From assembly GCA_028712045.1 (NCBI GenBank), contig JAQTRA010000012.1, positions 1-18,288 of the forward strand: a DNA stretch of 18,288 nt, given 5' to 3'. The number at the start of each line of letters is the position of its first letter. The stretch's first letter is position 1. A model generated the notes under the pieces. The model did no database searches. It saw only the letters and a program-made list of their open reading frames with translations, and had not been told where the DNA came from. Of the stretch, positions 1-7,608 are shown piece by piece. Source of the DNA: Candidatus Omnitrophota bacterium. Lineage in GTDB: Bacteria > Omnitrophota > Koll11 > Gygaellales > Profunditerraquicolaceae. The position numbers were made by a program, and so were the translations under genes.

Positions 1-2716
1 CCATATAAACAAGCGCTATGCCTAAAATAAGCAAGAGCGTAAGATCGTTAAAAGCCTTCTTCTGTTCCTCTGCCTCACCACCTATGTTTATAGTAATCCC
101 CGCCGGTAATGTAATCTTATTTACCTCTCTCCTTAAATCCTCAACAATTTTTCCTGAAGACCGTTTATAATCATTGCATTGAACCCTTACCATTCTTTCG
201 CGATTTTTACGCTCAATTCTATCAGGCCCGCTTGTTTCATAAATCTTGGCTATATTACTAAGCTTAATCTGTTTCCTAGTATTCCCTAAGCGGCTCTCTA
301 ACGCTTCTAATCCCACAAAAGGAGTATTATCTTCGGGTAACGGCGCAACTATAGAAAGATTTTCTATGTCTTCTAATTTTGTACGCGAAAAATCCTCAAG
401 CCTGACATAAATATCATAGGTCTCCCCCTTTTCGCGGTATTTCGTAGCAGTTGAACCTTGAATGAAAGTTTTTAAGGTAGAGGTTATCGTGCTCATATCC
501 AAACCGAGGCTTGCGGCTTTCTCCCTATCCACATCAATCTCTAATTCCGGGCTATTTGCTTCTCTAGAGATACTGACATCAACAGCCCCGGGGATCTTTT
601 CCATAATCAATTTTATCTTTTGCGCCAAAAGATTAGTCTGCTCAAAAGAATGCCCAATTATTTCAAGTTGTACAGCCTTTCCGCCTGTACCGGTAATAAG
701 GCGGCCAAGAGGGTTACCTGCAGAGATATCTGTCCTTAATACTCCCGGGATAAGCTTAATTTTATTCCTGACCATTTGGCCGACTTCTTTAACCCCACGT
801 TTTCTCTGGTCTTTAGGAATAAGCTTTGCTCCCGCGGAAATTATATGCGTACCGCTGGCTCCTCCGACCATCCTGCCCACCCCGCTCACCTGGCCGCACC
901 GGGCATAATAATATTTTGCTTCCGGGATATTTTTAGATAAAATCTCCTCTATTCTTTGCGCCACTTTATCGGATTCCTCTATACGTGTTCCAATCGGTAA
1001 ATTAATAGTAATTCGTAAATCCCCAGAATCCTCTTCCGGCATAAATTCATTACCCACAAACGGGATAAGCAACATGCTTAAAATAAAAGCAATAACGAAT
1101 CCGATCAAAACTAACTTTTTATGGTCCAGGGAAAATCCCAGGACCCGGCCATAAAAATTCTCCCAACTTTTAAACCATTTCTCTGAAACCGCATAAAATT
1201 TAAGAAAAAACTTTGACTTTTTATTACCCTGGCTGAAACTCAACCACTTAGCGCAAAGCATCGGAGTAAAGGTTGTCGCGGTAAACAAAGAAGCCGTTAA
1301 AGTTACGATAATTATCATGGCCAGCCCGCCGAAAATTACTCCCACCACTCCCGGAATAAATAACATCGGAACAAATACTACTACTGTAGTCAGAGTTGAC
1401 GCGGCTACAGAAAGATATATCTCTGAGGTGCCGAAAATTGCCGCCTCCGTTGGCCGGTTGCCTCTTTCCAGCCTCCTGAAAATATTATCTACGATGACAA
1501 TCGCGTTATCCACAACCATACCGGTAGCAATCGCCAAAGATGATAAACTAATAGTATTAATTGTGCCCTTACTTAAAAATATGTAAATAAAAGCGATCAA
1601 AAGAGAAAACGGGATAGTTAAAGCAACGATCAAGCTTGGCGCAAAAGATCGGAAGAAAAACCAGGCAACCATAACTACCAGGACAATACCCAGCCAAACG
1701 GAAAATTTTAAAGACTCCAGGGAACTAATAATATCCTGAGAGGTGTCGAATATCGTATTAACTTTAACATCCTGGGGTAAAGTTTTAACTAACTCTTTCA
1801 TCCTTTCCTTTACCTTACTGGCAACCTCAACGGAATTTGTCCCGCTCTGCTTCTGGACCATAACCATAATTCCCGGGCTCCTGTTGATCCGCACCAGGCT
1901 GGTAACTTCCTTAAAACTATCCTCTATCCGGGCAACATCTTTTAAATATATCGGGTTTCCGTTCCGTTTGCCTAAAATCAGAAGATTGATCTCTTCCGGA
2001 CGGGCAAATTCCCCGGGAAGCCGGATCAGATAATCAGTAAGCCCGGTTTTTAAACTCCCCACCGGCTGAGTGATATTTTCCTGTTTCAATTTGTTTTGTA
2101 TATCCAGGACCGAAAATCCATACCCTTCCAAACGCTGCCGGTCGATCCAAATATTAATTTGCCGCTCTAAACCGCCTCCCTGGATCTGTACTGTCCCTAC
2201 CCCGGGCAACTGCCTTAAAGCATCTCCGATTCTTTTATCCACTAAGTCATAAAGATCCGGATAGGTTTGCTTGGCAGTTATGCCAAAATAAACTATAGGG
2301 ATATTGGCAGTATTGAATTTAAAAATAAAAGGATTATCCATTTCATCCGGGATATCCGGCAAGAAGCGCTTGGCTAAATCAATGCGGTCACGCACATCAT
2401 TAGAGGCCTCATCCAGGTTTGTGCCCCAGACAAACTTTAAAGTAATTAAAGAACTGCCCTCCGTAGAGTTTGAGGTAATCTTTTCCAGCCCCGGAGTAGT
2501 CCCTAACTGATTCTCCAGCTCTTCGGTAACTTTTATCTCCACATCTTCGCTTCCTGCTCCGGGATAAGAAGAAATTACAGTTATAGAAGGCGGCTCAATT
2601 TCCGGCATCATATCAATGCCTAAGCGGCTTAAAGAATAAAGGGCGATAATGATAATCGCCAGGAAAATCATTAAGTTGGTAACTGGTTTTTTTACGCCGA
2701 ATTCTGGCAGGTTCAT
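1..2716 (-). CDS. RND-family efflux pump, inner-membrane subunit (HAE1/AcrB-like), 3' end cut by window edge
   Basis: This is the inner-membrane proton-driven exporter of a tripartite efflux system. The reading frame is open from an ATG at 2716 to base 2, giving about 905 residues. Relatives have roughly 1,020-1,060, so the last 120-150 residues lie outside the window. Visible RND hallmarks are a cytoplasmic N-terminus leading into TM1 (about residues 13-31), a porter-domain stretch beginning MMPEIEPPSITV, and the TM4 segment GMVVDNAIVIVDNIFRR near residue 400. In TM4 the aspartate matches the first Asp of the AcrB proton-relay pair, and Asn replaces the second, as in many RND pumps. A second repeat starts near residue 540 (HKKLVLIGFVIAF, then EFMPEEDSGDL). 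The start is supported by GGAGG at 2731-2727, ten bases upstream. The start codon overlaps the adaptor gene stop (ATGA), so the two are translationally coupled. The motifs point to HAE1 rather than metal-exporting CzcA; the substrate cannot be told. Confidence 0.95.
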   Translation of the reverse strand, partial: MNLPEFGVKKPVTNLMIFLAIIIIALYSLSRLGIDMMPEIEPPSITVISSYPGAGSEDVEIKVTEELENQLGTTPGLEKITSNSTEGSSLITLKFVWGTNLDEASNDVRDRIDLAKRFLPDIPDEMDNPFIFKFNTANIPIVYFGITAKQTYPDLYDLVDKRIGDALRQLPGVGTVQIQGGGLERQINIWIDRQRLEGYGFSVLDIQNKLKQENITQPVGSLKTGLTDYLIRLPGEFARPEEINLLILGKRNGNPIYLKDVARIEDSFKEVTSLVRINRSPGIMVMVQKQSGTNSVEVASKVKERMKELVKTLPQDVKVNTIFDTSQDIISSLESLKFSVWLGIVLVVMVAWFFFRSFAPSLIVALTIPFSLLIAFIYIFLSKGTINTISLSSLAIATGMVVDNAIVIVDNIFRRLERGNRPTEAAIFGTSEIYLSVAASTLTTVVVFVPMLFIPGVVGVIFGGLAMIIIVTLTASLFTATTFTPMLCAKWLSFSQGNKKSKFFLKFYAVSEKWFKSWENFYGRVLGFSLDHKKLVLIGFVIAFILSMLLIPFVGNEFMPEEDSGDLRITINLPIGTRIEESDKVAQRIEEILSKNIPEAKYYYARCGQVSGVGRMVGGASGTHIISAGAKLIPKDQRKRGVKEVGQMVRNKIKLIPGVLRTDISAGNPLGRLITGTGGKAVQLEIIGHSFEQTNLLAQKIKLIMEKIPGAVDVSISREANSPELEIDVDREKAASLGLDMSTITSTLKTFIQGSTATKYREKGETYDIYVRLEDFSRTKLEDIENLSIVAPLPEDNTPFVGLEALESRLGNTRKQIKLSNIAKIYETSGPDRIERKNRERMVRVQCNDYKRSSGKIVEDLRREVNKITLPAGITINIGGEAEEQKKAFNDLTLLLILGIALVYM

Positions 2717-3591
2717 TCTTTTTCTTCCTCCGGCACAACCAACGCTCCATCCGCAATCATTTGCTGGCCCATGATTACTACCGCATCCCCTTCTTTTAAA
2801 CCCTGGCTAACTTCAAAATACGGACCCTGGCGGATACCTAATTTTATTTTCTTTAATACTGCTTTATTATTTTCCACTACAAATACATAATTATCCGGAT
2901 CACGGCCCATAATCGCTTCTCTTAAAACTACCGGCACATTATTCCTGGCTTCAATCACCAAGCTGATCTTAGCAAACATCCCGGATTTTAAACGATATTC
3001 TTTATTTTCAACCGTAATCTCAACCGGAGCCGTACGCGTAGCCAGATCTACCACCGGGCTGACTTTAGTAATAATTCCGATAAATTTCTCCTCCGGCCAG
3101 CTATCTACGCTGATAATCGCTTGTTGGCCGACAGTAATCTTGGGTAAATATTTCTCCGGGATATCCAGGCCTATTTTTACCTTATCCATACTAACTACAA
3201 AAGCTACCGGAGTATTTACCGTAACATTTTCTCCCAGGTCAACATATACTCTGCCCAAAATACCGGTCAGTGTGCTTTCCACCGGAGCTTTTTCAAATTT
3301 AAGCCCGACTTCATCGCGGTCAATATAACAAATAACCTCTCCTTTATTAATTAAAGCCCCATCCTCTTTTACTTTTTCGATAATCTTACCGCTTACTTTC
3401 GGATAAATCGTAGCCTCATCCTGCGCTTTAATATCTCCGGAATAATCTAAAATTTCTGAAAGTTCCTGCAGTTTAACTTTATCGATTTTAACCGGGATAG
3501 CCTCAATAAGTTTTTCTTTAGTTTTTTCCGGAGCGCATCCGCTTACTAAAAACACACCACAAATTATAATTAAAATTAGCTTACACTTCAT
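2713..3591 (-). CDS. Short membrane fusion lipoprotein (periplasmic adaptor) of RND efflux pump, lacking the alpha-helical hairpin
   Basis: This is the periplasmic adaptor that links the RND pump to the TolC-like channel. It has 292 residues from the ATG at 3591. The frame is open to 3678, but the internal start has a strong GGGAGG site five bases upstream and begins a clean lipoprotein signal (MKCKLILIIICGVFLVSGC, lipobox VSGC, acylated Cys19). The two lipoyl half-motifs lie at about residues 61-94 (YPKVSGKIIEKVKEDGALINKGEVI) and 100-133 (APVESTLTGILGRVYVDLGENV). Only about six residues join them, where most adaptors carry a long coiled-coil hairpin. A beta-barrel domain (IPEKYLPKITVGQQAIISV to SGMFAKISLVI) and a membrane-proximal domain (REAIMGRDPDNYVFVV) follow. 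The 5' end overlaps the channel gene by 11 nt and the 3' end overlaps the pump gene by 4 nt. The family is secure; how it docks to the channel without a hairpin is unknown. Confidence 0.92.
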   Translation of the reverse strand: MKCKLILIIICGVFLVSGCAPEKTKEKLIEAIPVKIDKVKLQELSEILDYSGDIKAQDEATIYPKVSGKIIEKVKEDGALINKGEVICYIDRDEVGLKFEKAPVESTLTGILGRVYVDLGENVTVNTPVAFVVSMDKVKIGLDIPEKYLPKITVGQQAIISVDSWPEEKFIGIITKVSPVVDLATRTAPVEITVENKEYRLKSGMFAKISLVIEARNNVPVVLREAIMGRDPDNYVFVVENNKAVLKKIKLGIRQGPYFEVSQGLKEGDAVVIMGQQMIADGALVVPEEEKE

Positions 3592-4885
3592 TAAAACCTC
3601 CCGTAGCCTTCTCAAAGCTGAATTTGGCAATGACATAATCGTAAACTGCCTGCTCCTGGTTAAAAACAGCAACTGCATACTTTAATTTCGCATCATGGTT
3701 TTCCAGAGAACTAATCTGGCCCTGCGCATATTTTTCATCCACCGTAGAAAGGTTATTTTTATAGAACAAAATATCCGCCTGAGCTGCTTTTATCTGCTCA
3801 ATAGAATTCTTTAAAGATAAATACGCGTTCTTTACTTCTAAGGCGATATCCTGAACAAGTTTGACTTTACCTATTTGAGTCTGTTTTAAATCTACAATCG
3901 CCTGTTCCACTTTAGCTTTAGTCTGCCAACCGTCAAATATCGGCCAGCTAAAGGTTACTCCGGCCACGCTATAATCGTTCCAATTCCGGGTATTTACAGT
4001 TGTGGTGATGGCGTGCGAACGGCTATAGTAATCCCAGGAAGCATAAATATTCGGCCGGCCCTGGGCGCGGGCAATTTCAATCGCGCTTTTATCCGCTTTA
4101 AGTTGAGATTCAAACTGCCTTATTTCCGGGCGGGTTTGCATAGCCTTTAAAAATCCCTGATCAAAAGCAAAATCTTTAGGCGTAAATTTAAATTCTGAAT
4201 TTGGGATTATCAAAACATCTTTATCCAGTGATAGTATATTATTCAGTAAAGCCTGGGCAGCTTCCTGCTGAACCTGAGAAGCAACATAAGCTTGTTCTAC
4301 AAAAGATAACGAAGACTTGGCTTCTAATATATCCGTTTCCGAAGCCTGGCCGTTTTTGTAACGCGAATTAATATAATCTAAATGTTTCTGGCTATTTTCC
4401 AGCATATTGGCGTTTAACTGAACAAAAGATTTTGCTAAAAGTAAAGTGTAATAAGCTTTGGAAATAACAAAAATGGTTTCTAGTTTCACCCTATCCAAGA
4501 GTGATTGTTCTACTTCTAATTCATAACCACTATATTTTATGCTGTTAATAACTTTTCCGCCTTGGTAGAGATACTGTTTAAGTGTAACTTGTGAAGCAGT
4601 CTGGCTCATGTCTTTTGAATACAAACCCATAGTATAAAACCAATCACCGGTAAAAGTTAAGGTGGGAAAAATACCTGCCTCGGCTTCAGAAATTTTTAGT
4701 TTAGCTTTTTCAATATCCTGGGTTTTCAGTAAAATACCCTGGTTATCCCTCAGGCCAATTGCCACTGCTTCGTTAAAAGTAAGGGTGATTTCCGCAGGTG
4801 GATTAACCGGCATCCCATAACTAAAAACAGTTTGAGTAAGAATACTAAAACTTAAAAGTAATATTGTTAAAATAAACCGTTTCAC
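3581..4885 (-). CDS. TolC-like outer-membrane efflux protein
   Basis: This is the outer-membrane channel of the tripartite pump. It has 434 residues with a Sec signal peptide (MKRFILTILLLSFSILTQTVFSYG) followed by two outer-membrane-efflux-protein repeats. The first starts at about residue 30 (LTFNEAVAIGLRDNQGILLKTQDIEKAKLKISEAEAGIFPTLTF). The second half contains RPEIRQFESQLKADKSAIEIARAQGRPNIYASWDY and SWPIFDGWQTKAKVEQA, the usual second-barrel signature. The long amphipathic helices (LDYINSRYKNGQASETDILEAKSSL, YAQGQISSLENHDAKLKYAVA) are the periplasmic tunnel helices. The start is GTG at 4885, sharing one base with the marR stop (TAGTG). It is preceded by GGAAGAGG with seven bases of spacing. 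The length is typical of the family. It is part of the marR-led operon. Confidence 0.93.
   Translation of the reverse strand: MKRFILTILLLSFSILTQTVFSYGMPVNPPAEITLTFNEAVAIGLRDNQGILLKTQDIEKAKLKISEAEAGIFPTLTFTGDWFYTMGLYSKDMSQTASQVTLKQYLYQGGKVINSIKYSGYELEVEQSLLDRVKLETIFVISKAYYTLLLAKSFVQLNANMLENSQKHLDYINSRYKNGQASETDILEAKSSLSFVEQAYVASQVQQEAAQALLNNILSLDKDVLIIPNSEFKFTPKDFAFDQGFLKAMQTRPEIRQFESQLKADKSAIEIARAQGRPNIYASWDYYSRSHAITTTVNTRNWNDYSVAGVTFSWPIFDGWQTKAKVEQAIVDLKQTQIGKVKLVQDIALEVKNAYLSLKNSIEQIKAAQADILFYKNNLSTVDEKYAQGQISSLENHDAKLKYAVAVFNQEQAVYDYVIAKFSFEKATGGFNEV
3597..3602 (-). promoter_or_regulatory. Ribosome binding site that fixes the adaptor start
   Basis: GGGAGG on the minus strand lies five bases before the ATG at 3591 and inside the end of the channel gene. 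It favours the internal start, and so the lipoprotein signal peptide, over the open frame that reaches 3678. Confidence 0.75.
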
Positions 4886-5331
4886 TATTCAGCCTCTTCC
4901 TTATCTAAAATATCCTTAACTTGCATCAGTATACGCAGGTATTCAGCGCGGTCTTGGGCGGATATCTGATTAAAAATTTTGGTAACTGATTGCGTGCGCT
5001 GCTGGACTATTTTTTTTAAAATGCTGGTTCCTTTGGCATTAAGCTGGATTCTGACAATCCTGCGGTCATCATGGTCATAGGCCCTTTGCACATACCCCTG
5101 GCGCACAAGCCGCTCGACAATGCCGGTAGAAGCAGCAGTGCTTACTTTCATATATTTAGCTAGATCCGTCATTTTAGATGCGCCCTGACGGTACAAAAAC
5201 TCCAAAATAACTATTTGCGGCAAAGTAATTTTGTCTTTATAAACCTCATTATTCTGCCGGCGAATGAACCCTCTCATAATTTCAGGCATGATCTGGTTCA
5301 TTTTTTGCGCAAAATCAGCAATTTCGACCAT
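4885..5331 (-). CDS. MarR-family transcriptional regulator
   Basis: This is a winged helix-turn-helix DNA-binding protein of 148 residues, probably the local repressor of the efflux operon. The MarR fold is visible as an N-terminal dimerisation helix, a DNA-binding region at about residues 52-78 (SKMTDLAKYMKVSTAASTGIVERLVRQGYVQR) and the wing with its conserved DHDDRRIVRIQLNAKG at about 86-101. A C-terminal dimerisation helix pair follows. The start at 5331 has AAGGAGA seven bases upstream. The gene is first in an operon with the channel, adaptor and pump, which are joined by 1-, 11- and 4-nt overlaps. Family members usually bind palindromes in their own promoter and release them on binding an aromatic or phenolic ligand. 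A perfect palindrome lies just upstream of this start. The ligand is not deducible. Confidence 0.93.
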   Translation of the reverse strand: MVEIADFAQKMNQIMPEIMRGFIRRQNNEVYKDKITLPQIVILEFLYRQGASKMTDLAKYMKVSTAASTGIVERLVRQGYVQRAYDHDDRRIVRIQLNAKGTSILKKIVQQRTQSVTKIFNQISAQDRAEYLRILMQVKDILDKEEAE

Positions 5332-5342
5332 ATTAAATCTCC

Positions 5343-5369
5343 TTAATATTTAACTATATTAAATATTAA
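5343..5369. promoter_or_regulatory. Perfect 11-bp inverted repeat, candidate MarR operator
   Basis: The arms TTAATATTTAA (5343-5353) and TTAAATATTAA (5359-5369) are exact reverse complements with a five-base spacer, CTATA. The site lies just downstream of the predicted -10 box and touches the ribosome binding site of marR. A bound dimer would therefore block transcription of the efflux operon. Size and symmetry fit MarR-family operators. The assignment to this particular protein is an inference from position. Confidence 0.65.
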
Positions 5370-5424
5370 CTTCATTAATAATATGCCATAAAAAAATACC
5401 CTTGTCAAGGATAACTTTAAACAC
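5359..5424 (-). CDS. Possible 21-residue small ORF (weak candidate)
   Basis: A GTG at 5424 is preceded by GGAGGAG (5438-5432) with exactly seven bases between them. The site begins at the final G of the upstream gene's stop codon. The frame runs 21 codons (MFKVILDKGIFLWHIINEVNI) to a TAA at 5361-5359. The ribosome binding site is nearly ideal and no other gene uses it. However, the ORF is short, AT-rich, and overlaps the marR promoter and operator, so it could be chance. It could only be translated from a transcript reading through from the upstream gene. Confidence 0.2.
   Translation of the reverse strand: MFKVILDKGIFLWHIINEVNI
5378..5408 (-). promoter_or_regulatory. Sigma70-type promoter for the marR efflux operon
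   Basis: A full-consensus -35 box TTGACA lies at 5408-5403 on the minus strand. A -10 follows as CATATT with 17-bp spacing (5385-5380) or TATTAT with 19-bp spacing (5383-5378). Transcription would start near 5371-5375 and run straight into the inverted repeat. Genes on both sides are co-oriented, and this is the only strong promoter seen between the glycan cluster and the efflux operon. Confidence 0.65.
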
Positions 5425-5437
5425 AAAAAAACTCCTC

Positions 5438-5926
5438 CTATTTGCCTTTAAACTGCGCTTTTATTTTAGGGCGGCTAAGCAAGTAGATCAGGAAAGCAGA
5501 TATGCTAATATCAATAAGGTAGCTGGCGGCCACACAAAACCAGGAAATCAAATCAATCTTAGGTATTAAATCAGCCGAGATCCACCCCTGTTTGACATTA
5601 TACATAAAAGAATTTTTATAACAAAGAACAGGATGTTTCCAATAGATAGTGCAGATAGTAAAAAAACTGACCAGTAACACGCTTTTGCGGAAAATTTCTT
5701 TGCGTAATAGGATGCCTATCCCGGAAATAAGCAAAAATATCCTCAAGGTTATAGAAAAAACAAACCTGGTAAAAATAAATTTTTCCGGCAAAGGGGCAAA
5801 CTTACTGGCGTAATAGCTAAAATTGAAAACCGGCATACCCTGCAATGAATACAAGATAACAATAATACCTAAAATGATTATTTCCTTAGATATCTTAGGC
5901 TTAGTTATATTATCAGTTTCATTCAT
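5438..5926 (-). CDS. Small polytopic membrane protein, unrecognised
   Basis: I do not recognise this protein. From the ATG at 5926 it has 162 residues (MNETDNITKPKISKEI). The frame opens further up to 5977, but that extension lies inside the preceding gene and the charged N-terminus here is a natural start. About four hydrophobic helices are visible: IIILGIIVILYSLQGM (near 16-31), FVFSITLRIFLLISGIGILL (near 50-70), SVLLVSFFTICTIYW (near 78-92) and WFCVAASYLIDISISAFLIYLL (near 126-147). A basic tail follows (SRPKIKAQFKGK). It overlaps the upstream TMTC-like gene by 8 nt, with no strong ribosome binding site, so it is probably translationally coupled and part of the glycan cluster. No catalytic motif was seen. 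An accessory role to the GT-C proteins is a guess from position. Confidence 0.75.
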   Translation of the reverse strand: MNETDNITKPKISKEIIILGIIVILYSLQGMPVFNFSYYASKFAPLPEKFIFTRFVFSITLRIFLLISGIGILLRKEIFRKSVLLVSFFTICTIYWKHPVLCYKNSFMYNVKQGWISADLIPKIDLISWFCVAASYLIDISISAFLIYLLSRPKIKAQFKGK

Positions 5927-7595
5927 TTCTACCCGAAGCCTTTTTAAGTTCCGTAATAAATTCAGGATTGACCGCATATCCTAACTTGCCTGCTTTATGC
6001 ACATCCGCCCAGGCCAAAGCATATTCTTTCTCTAAAAAATAAACCACTCCCCGGTTATTGTAAACCCCGGCAGAGCCCGGGTTAATTTCAATAGCTTTAT
6101 TAAAATCCGCAATAGCCTGAGTAAAGTTGTTTTGCTGATAATAAGTAAGCCCGCGATTGTAATAGGCATCAAAATAGCCCGGGTTAATTTCAATGGCTTT
6201 ATTAAAATCAAGCAAAGCCGGGCTAAAGTTGTTTTGCTCATAATAGACAACTCCCCGATTATAATAAGCTTTTGAATAATTAGGATTAATTTTTATGGCT
6301 TTCGTAAAATCCGCATCAGCCAAATTATATTCTTTCCGGGCTAACAATTCTGTCCCCCGGTTATTATAAGCAGTTACTGCATCAGGATAATCTTTTAATG
6401 CATTATTCCATAAAACTACACTGTCCTTCCAGACCCGGCATCGGCTTTGGGTTAATGCCCCCAAAATTATAACTATCAGAACAAACAACAAAGTAAGAAA
6501 ACCTGCCTGCAGGCGGCTAGGTTTTTTCTTTCTATACAACCAAACATACCCTTCAGCAAAAAGATAAAATACCCCAATTGATGCCAGATAGACATACCGG
6601 TCAGCAACTATTGTTTCACCAATCGGAATAAATTGCAAAATCGGCAAGGCTACCGTTAAGAAAAATAAGCTGCCAAAAACTATTTTTTTGGTATATTTTC
6701 CGGAAAAGATCACCCCGAAAAATAAAACCATTAAAATACAAAAATATAATAGGCCGCTAACCATCCCGCCCGGCCAATTTTGCGGATAAAAACAGGAAAG
6801 ATTAACCGGCAAAAATATTTTATTGAGATAAAAAAGAATGCTGTAGCTCGGGACAGTTAAAATACTAAAAGCTCCGGAAGATATACTTTTTCTGACAAAA
6901 CCCCCGGAATATTGCCCAAAAACCGCCAGCGCCCCGAAGACAAAGGATAAGATAAAAAAAGGCACTTTATCTAAGAACATTCTTTTGTTCACTTTTCTGT
7001 TATTTAGATAATCAATAAGCAATAAAACCAATGGTAAAGTCATCGCCATTGATTTTGATAAAAGAGAGAAAATAAATAAAATTAAAGACATAAAATAATA
7101 CTTCCCTCTCCTCTTCGCCCGTAAATAATAGCAATAGCAAATAATTCCAGCCAAAAAGAACAACGCGTAAAGCACGTCTTTTCTTTCGCTAACCCAGGCA
7201 ACTGATTCCACATGCAAAGGATGCAAACTAAATAAAATTGCAGTTATCCAGGAAACGGAAATACTGCCAGTGAGTATATAAATCAACCAAAACACTAAAA
7301 GGCAATTGAGTAAATGCAGAATTAAGTTGGTCAGGTGATACCCAAAAGGATTTAATTGAATAAACTGATATTCAAACAGATAGGACAGCATAGTAACTGG
7401 CTGATAGTTACCCACAAAAAAAGAAGTAAAAACCTGCTTTATGTTCTGCGGTGAAAAACTCTTAATAACCGGATTATTTGTTACATATAAATCATCATCC
7501 CAATTAGTAAACCCATTTTTTAAGCAGGGATAAAATGCCGCAAATGTAATAATTAAGATTAGGCCAACTAAAAGTATTATTTTAAAGTTTTTCAT
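5919..7595 (-). CDS. TMTC-like GT-C membrane glycosyltransferase with four C-terminal TPRs
   Basis: This 558-residue protein has a polytopic membrane half (about residues 1-395) and four tetratricopeptide repeats (about 400-540). Each repeat is 34 residues (YNRGVVYYEQNNFSPALLDFNKAIEINPG type). The membrane half has the layout of eukaryotic TMTC O-mannosyltransferases and their uncharacterised bacterial relatives. An acidic motif WDDDLYVTNNPVI follows TM1 (D33-D35). Further motifs are [52 protein letters not shown] and VADRYVYLASIGVF. In GT-C enzymes the first-loop acidic pair is catalytic and faces the periplasm or ER lumen, so the TPRs would be periplasmic. The predicted role is sugar transfer from a polyprenyl-phosphate donor to a protein or glycan. 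The start has AAGGTG nine bases upstream and lies 13 nt after the neighbouring paralog. Family placement is confident; donor and acceptor are unknown. Confidence 0.85.
   Translation of the reverse strand: MKNFKIILLVGLILIITFAAFYPCLKNGFTNWDDDLYVTNNPVIKSFSPQNIKQVFTSFFVGNYQPVTMLSYLFEYQFIQLNPFGYHLTNLILHLLNCLLVFWLIYILTGSISVSWITAILFSLHPLHVESVAWVSERKDVLYALFFLAGIICYCYYLRAKRRGKYYFMSLILFIFSLLSKSMAMTLPLVLLLIDYLNNRKVNKRMFLDKVPFFILSFVFGALAVFGQYSGGFVRKSISSGAFSILTVPSYSILFYLNKIFLPVNLSCFYPQNWPGGMVSGLLYFCILMVLFFGVIFSGKYTKKIVFGSLFFLTVALPILQFIPIGETIVADRYVYLASIGVFYLFAEGYVWLYRKKKPSRLQAGFLTLLFVLIVIILGALTQSRCRVWKDSVVLWNNALKDYPDAVTAYNNRGTELLARKEYNLADADFTKAIKINPNYSKAYYNRGVVYYEQNNFSPALLDFNKAIEINPGYFDAYYNRGLTYYQQNNFTQAIADFNKAIEINPGSAGVYNNRGVVYFLEKEYALAWADVHKAGKLGYAVNPEFITELKKASGRNE
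5990..6390 (-). repeat. Tandem 102-nt TPR-coding repeats
   Basis: The TPR units recur at the DNA level with a 102-nt (34-codon) period. For example, GTTAATTTCAAT (plus strand) occurs at 6081 and again at 6183, followed by near-identical sequence through the next 20-30 bases. The two central units are the most alike, which suggests recent unit duplication. Confidence 0.7.
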
Positions 7596-7608
7596 TCAGT
7601 TAAACACC

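Noticed and set aside
1480..1530. Loss of a proton-relay aspartate in the RND pump (VDN instead of VDD)
   Set aside because: Asn at this position is frequent in other RND subgroups, so it is not evidence of inactivity.
462..2510. Several plus-strand open frames of 60-148 codons
   Set aside because: All lie antisense to the RND pump gene, whose motifs are continuous on the minus strand. Their sequences are low in recognisable features.
3592..3678. Upstream extension of the adaptor gene, adding 29 residues
   Set aside because: It overlaps the channel gene in another frame, lacks a ribosome binding site, and would bury the lipoprotein signal peptide. The ATG at 3591 has a strong GGGAGG site.
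5411..5437. Intrinsic terminator after the glycan cluster
   Set aside because: There is a T7 run on the minus strand but no G+C-rich stem before it.
5927..5977. Upstream extension of the small membrane protein, adding 17 residues
   Set aside because: It lies within the TMTC-like gene and adds only a basic stretch. The ATG at 5926 gives a natural N-terminus and a short coupling overlap.
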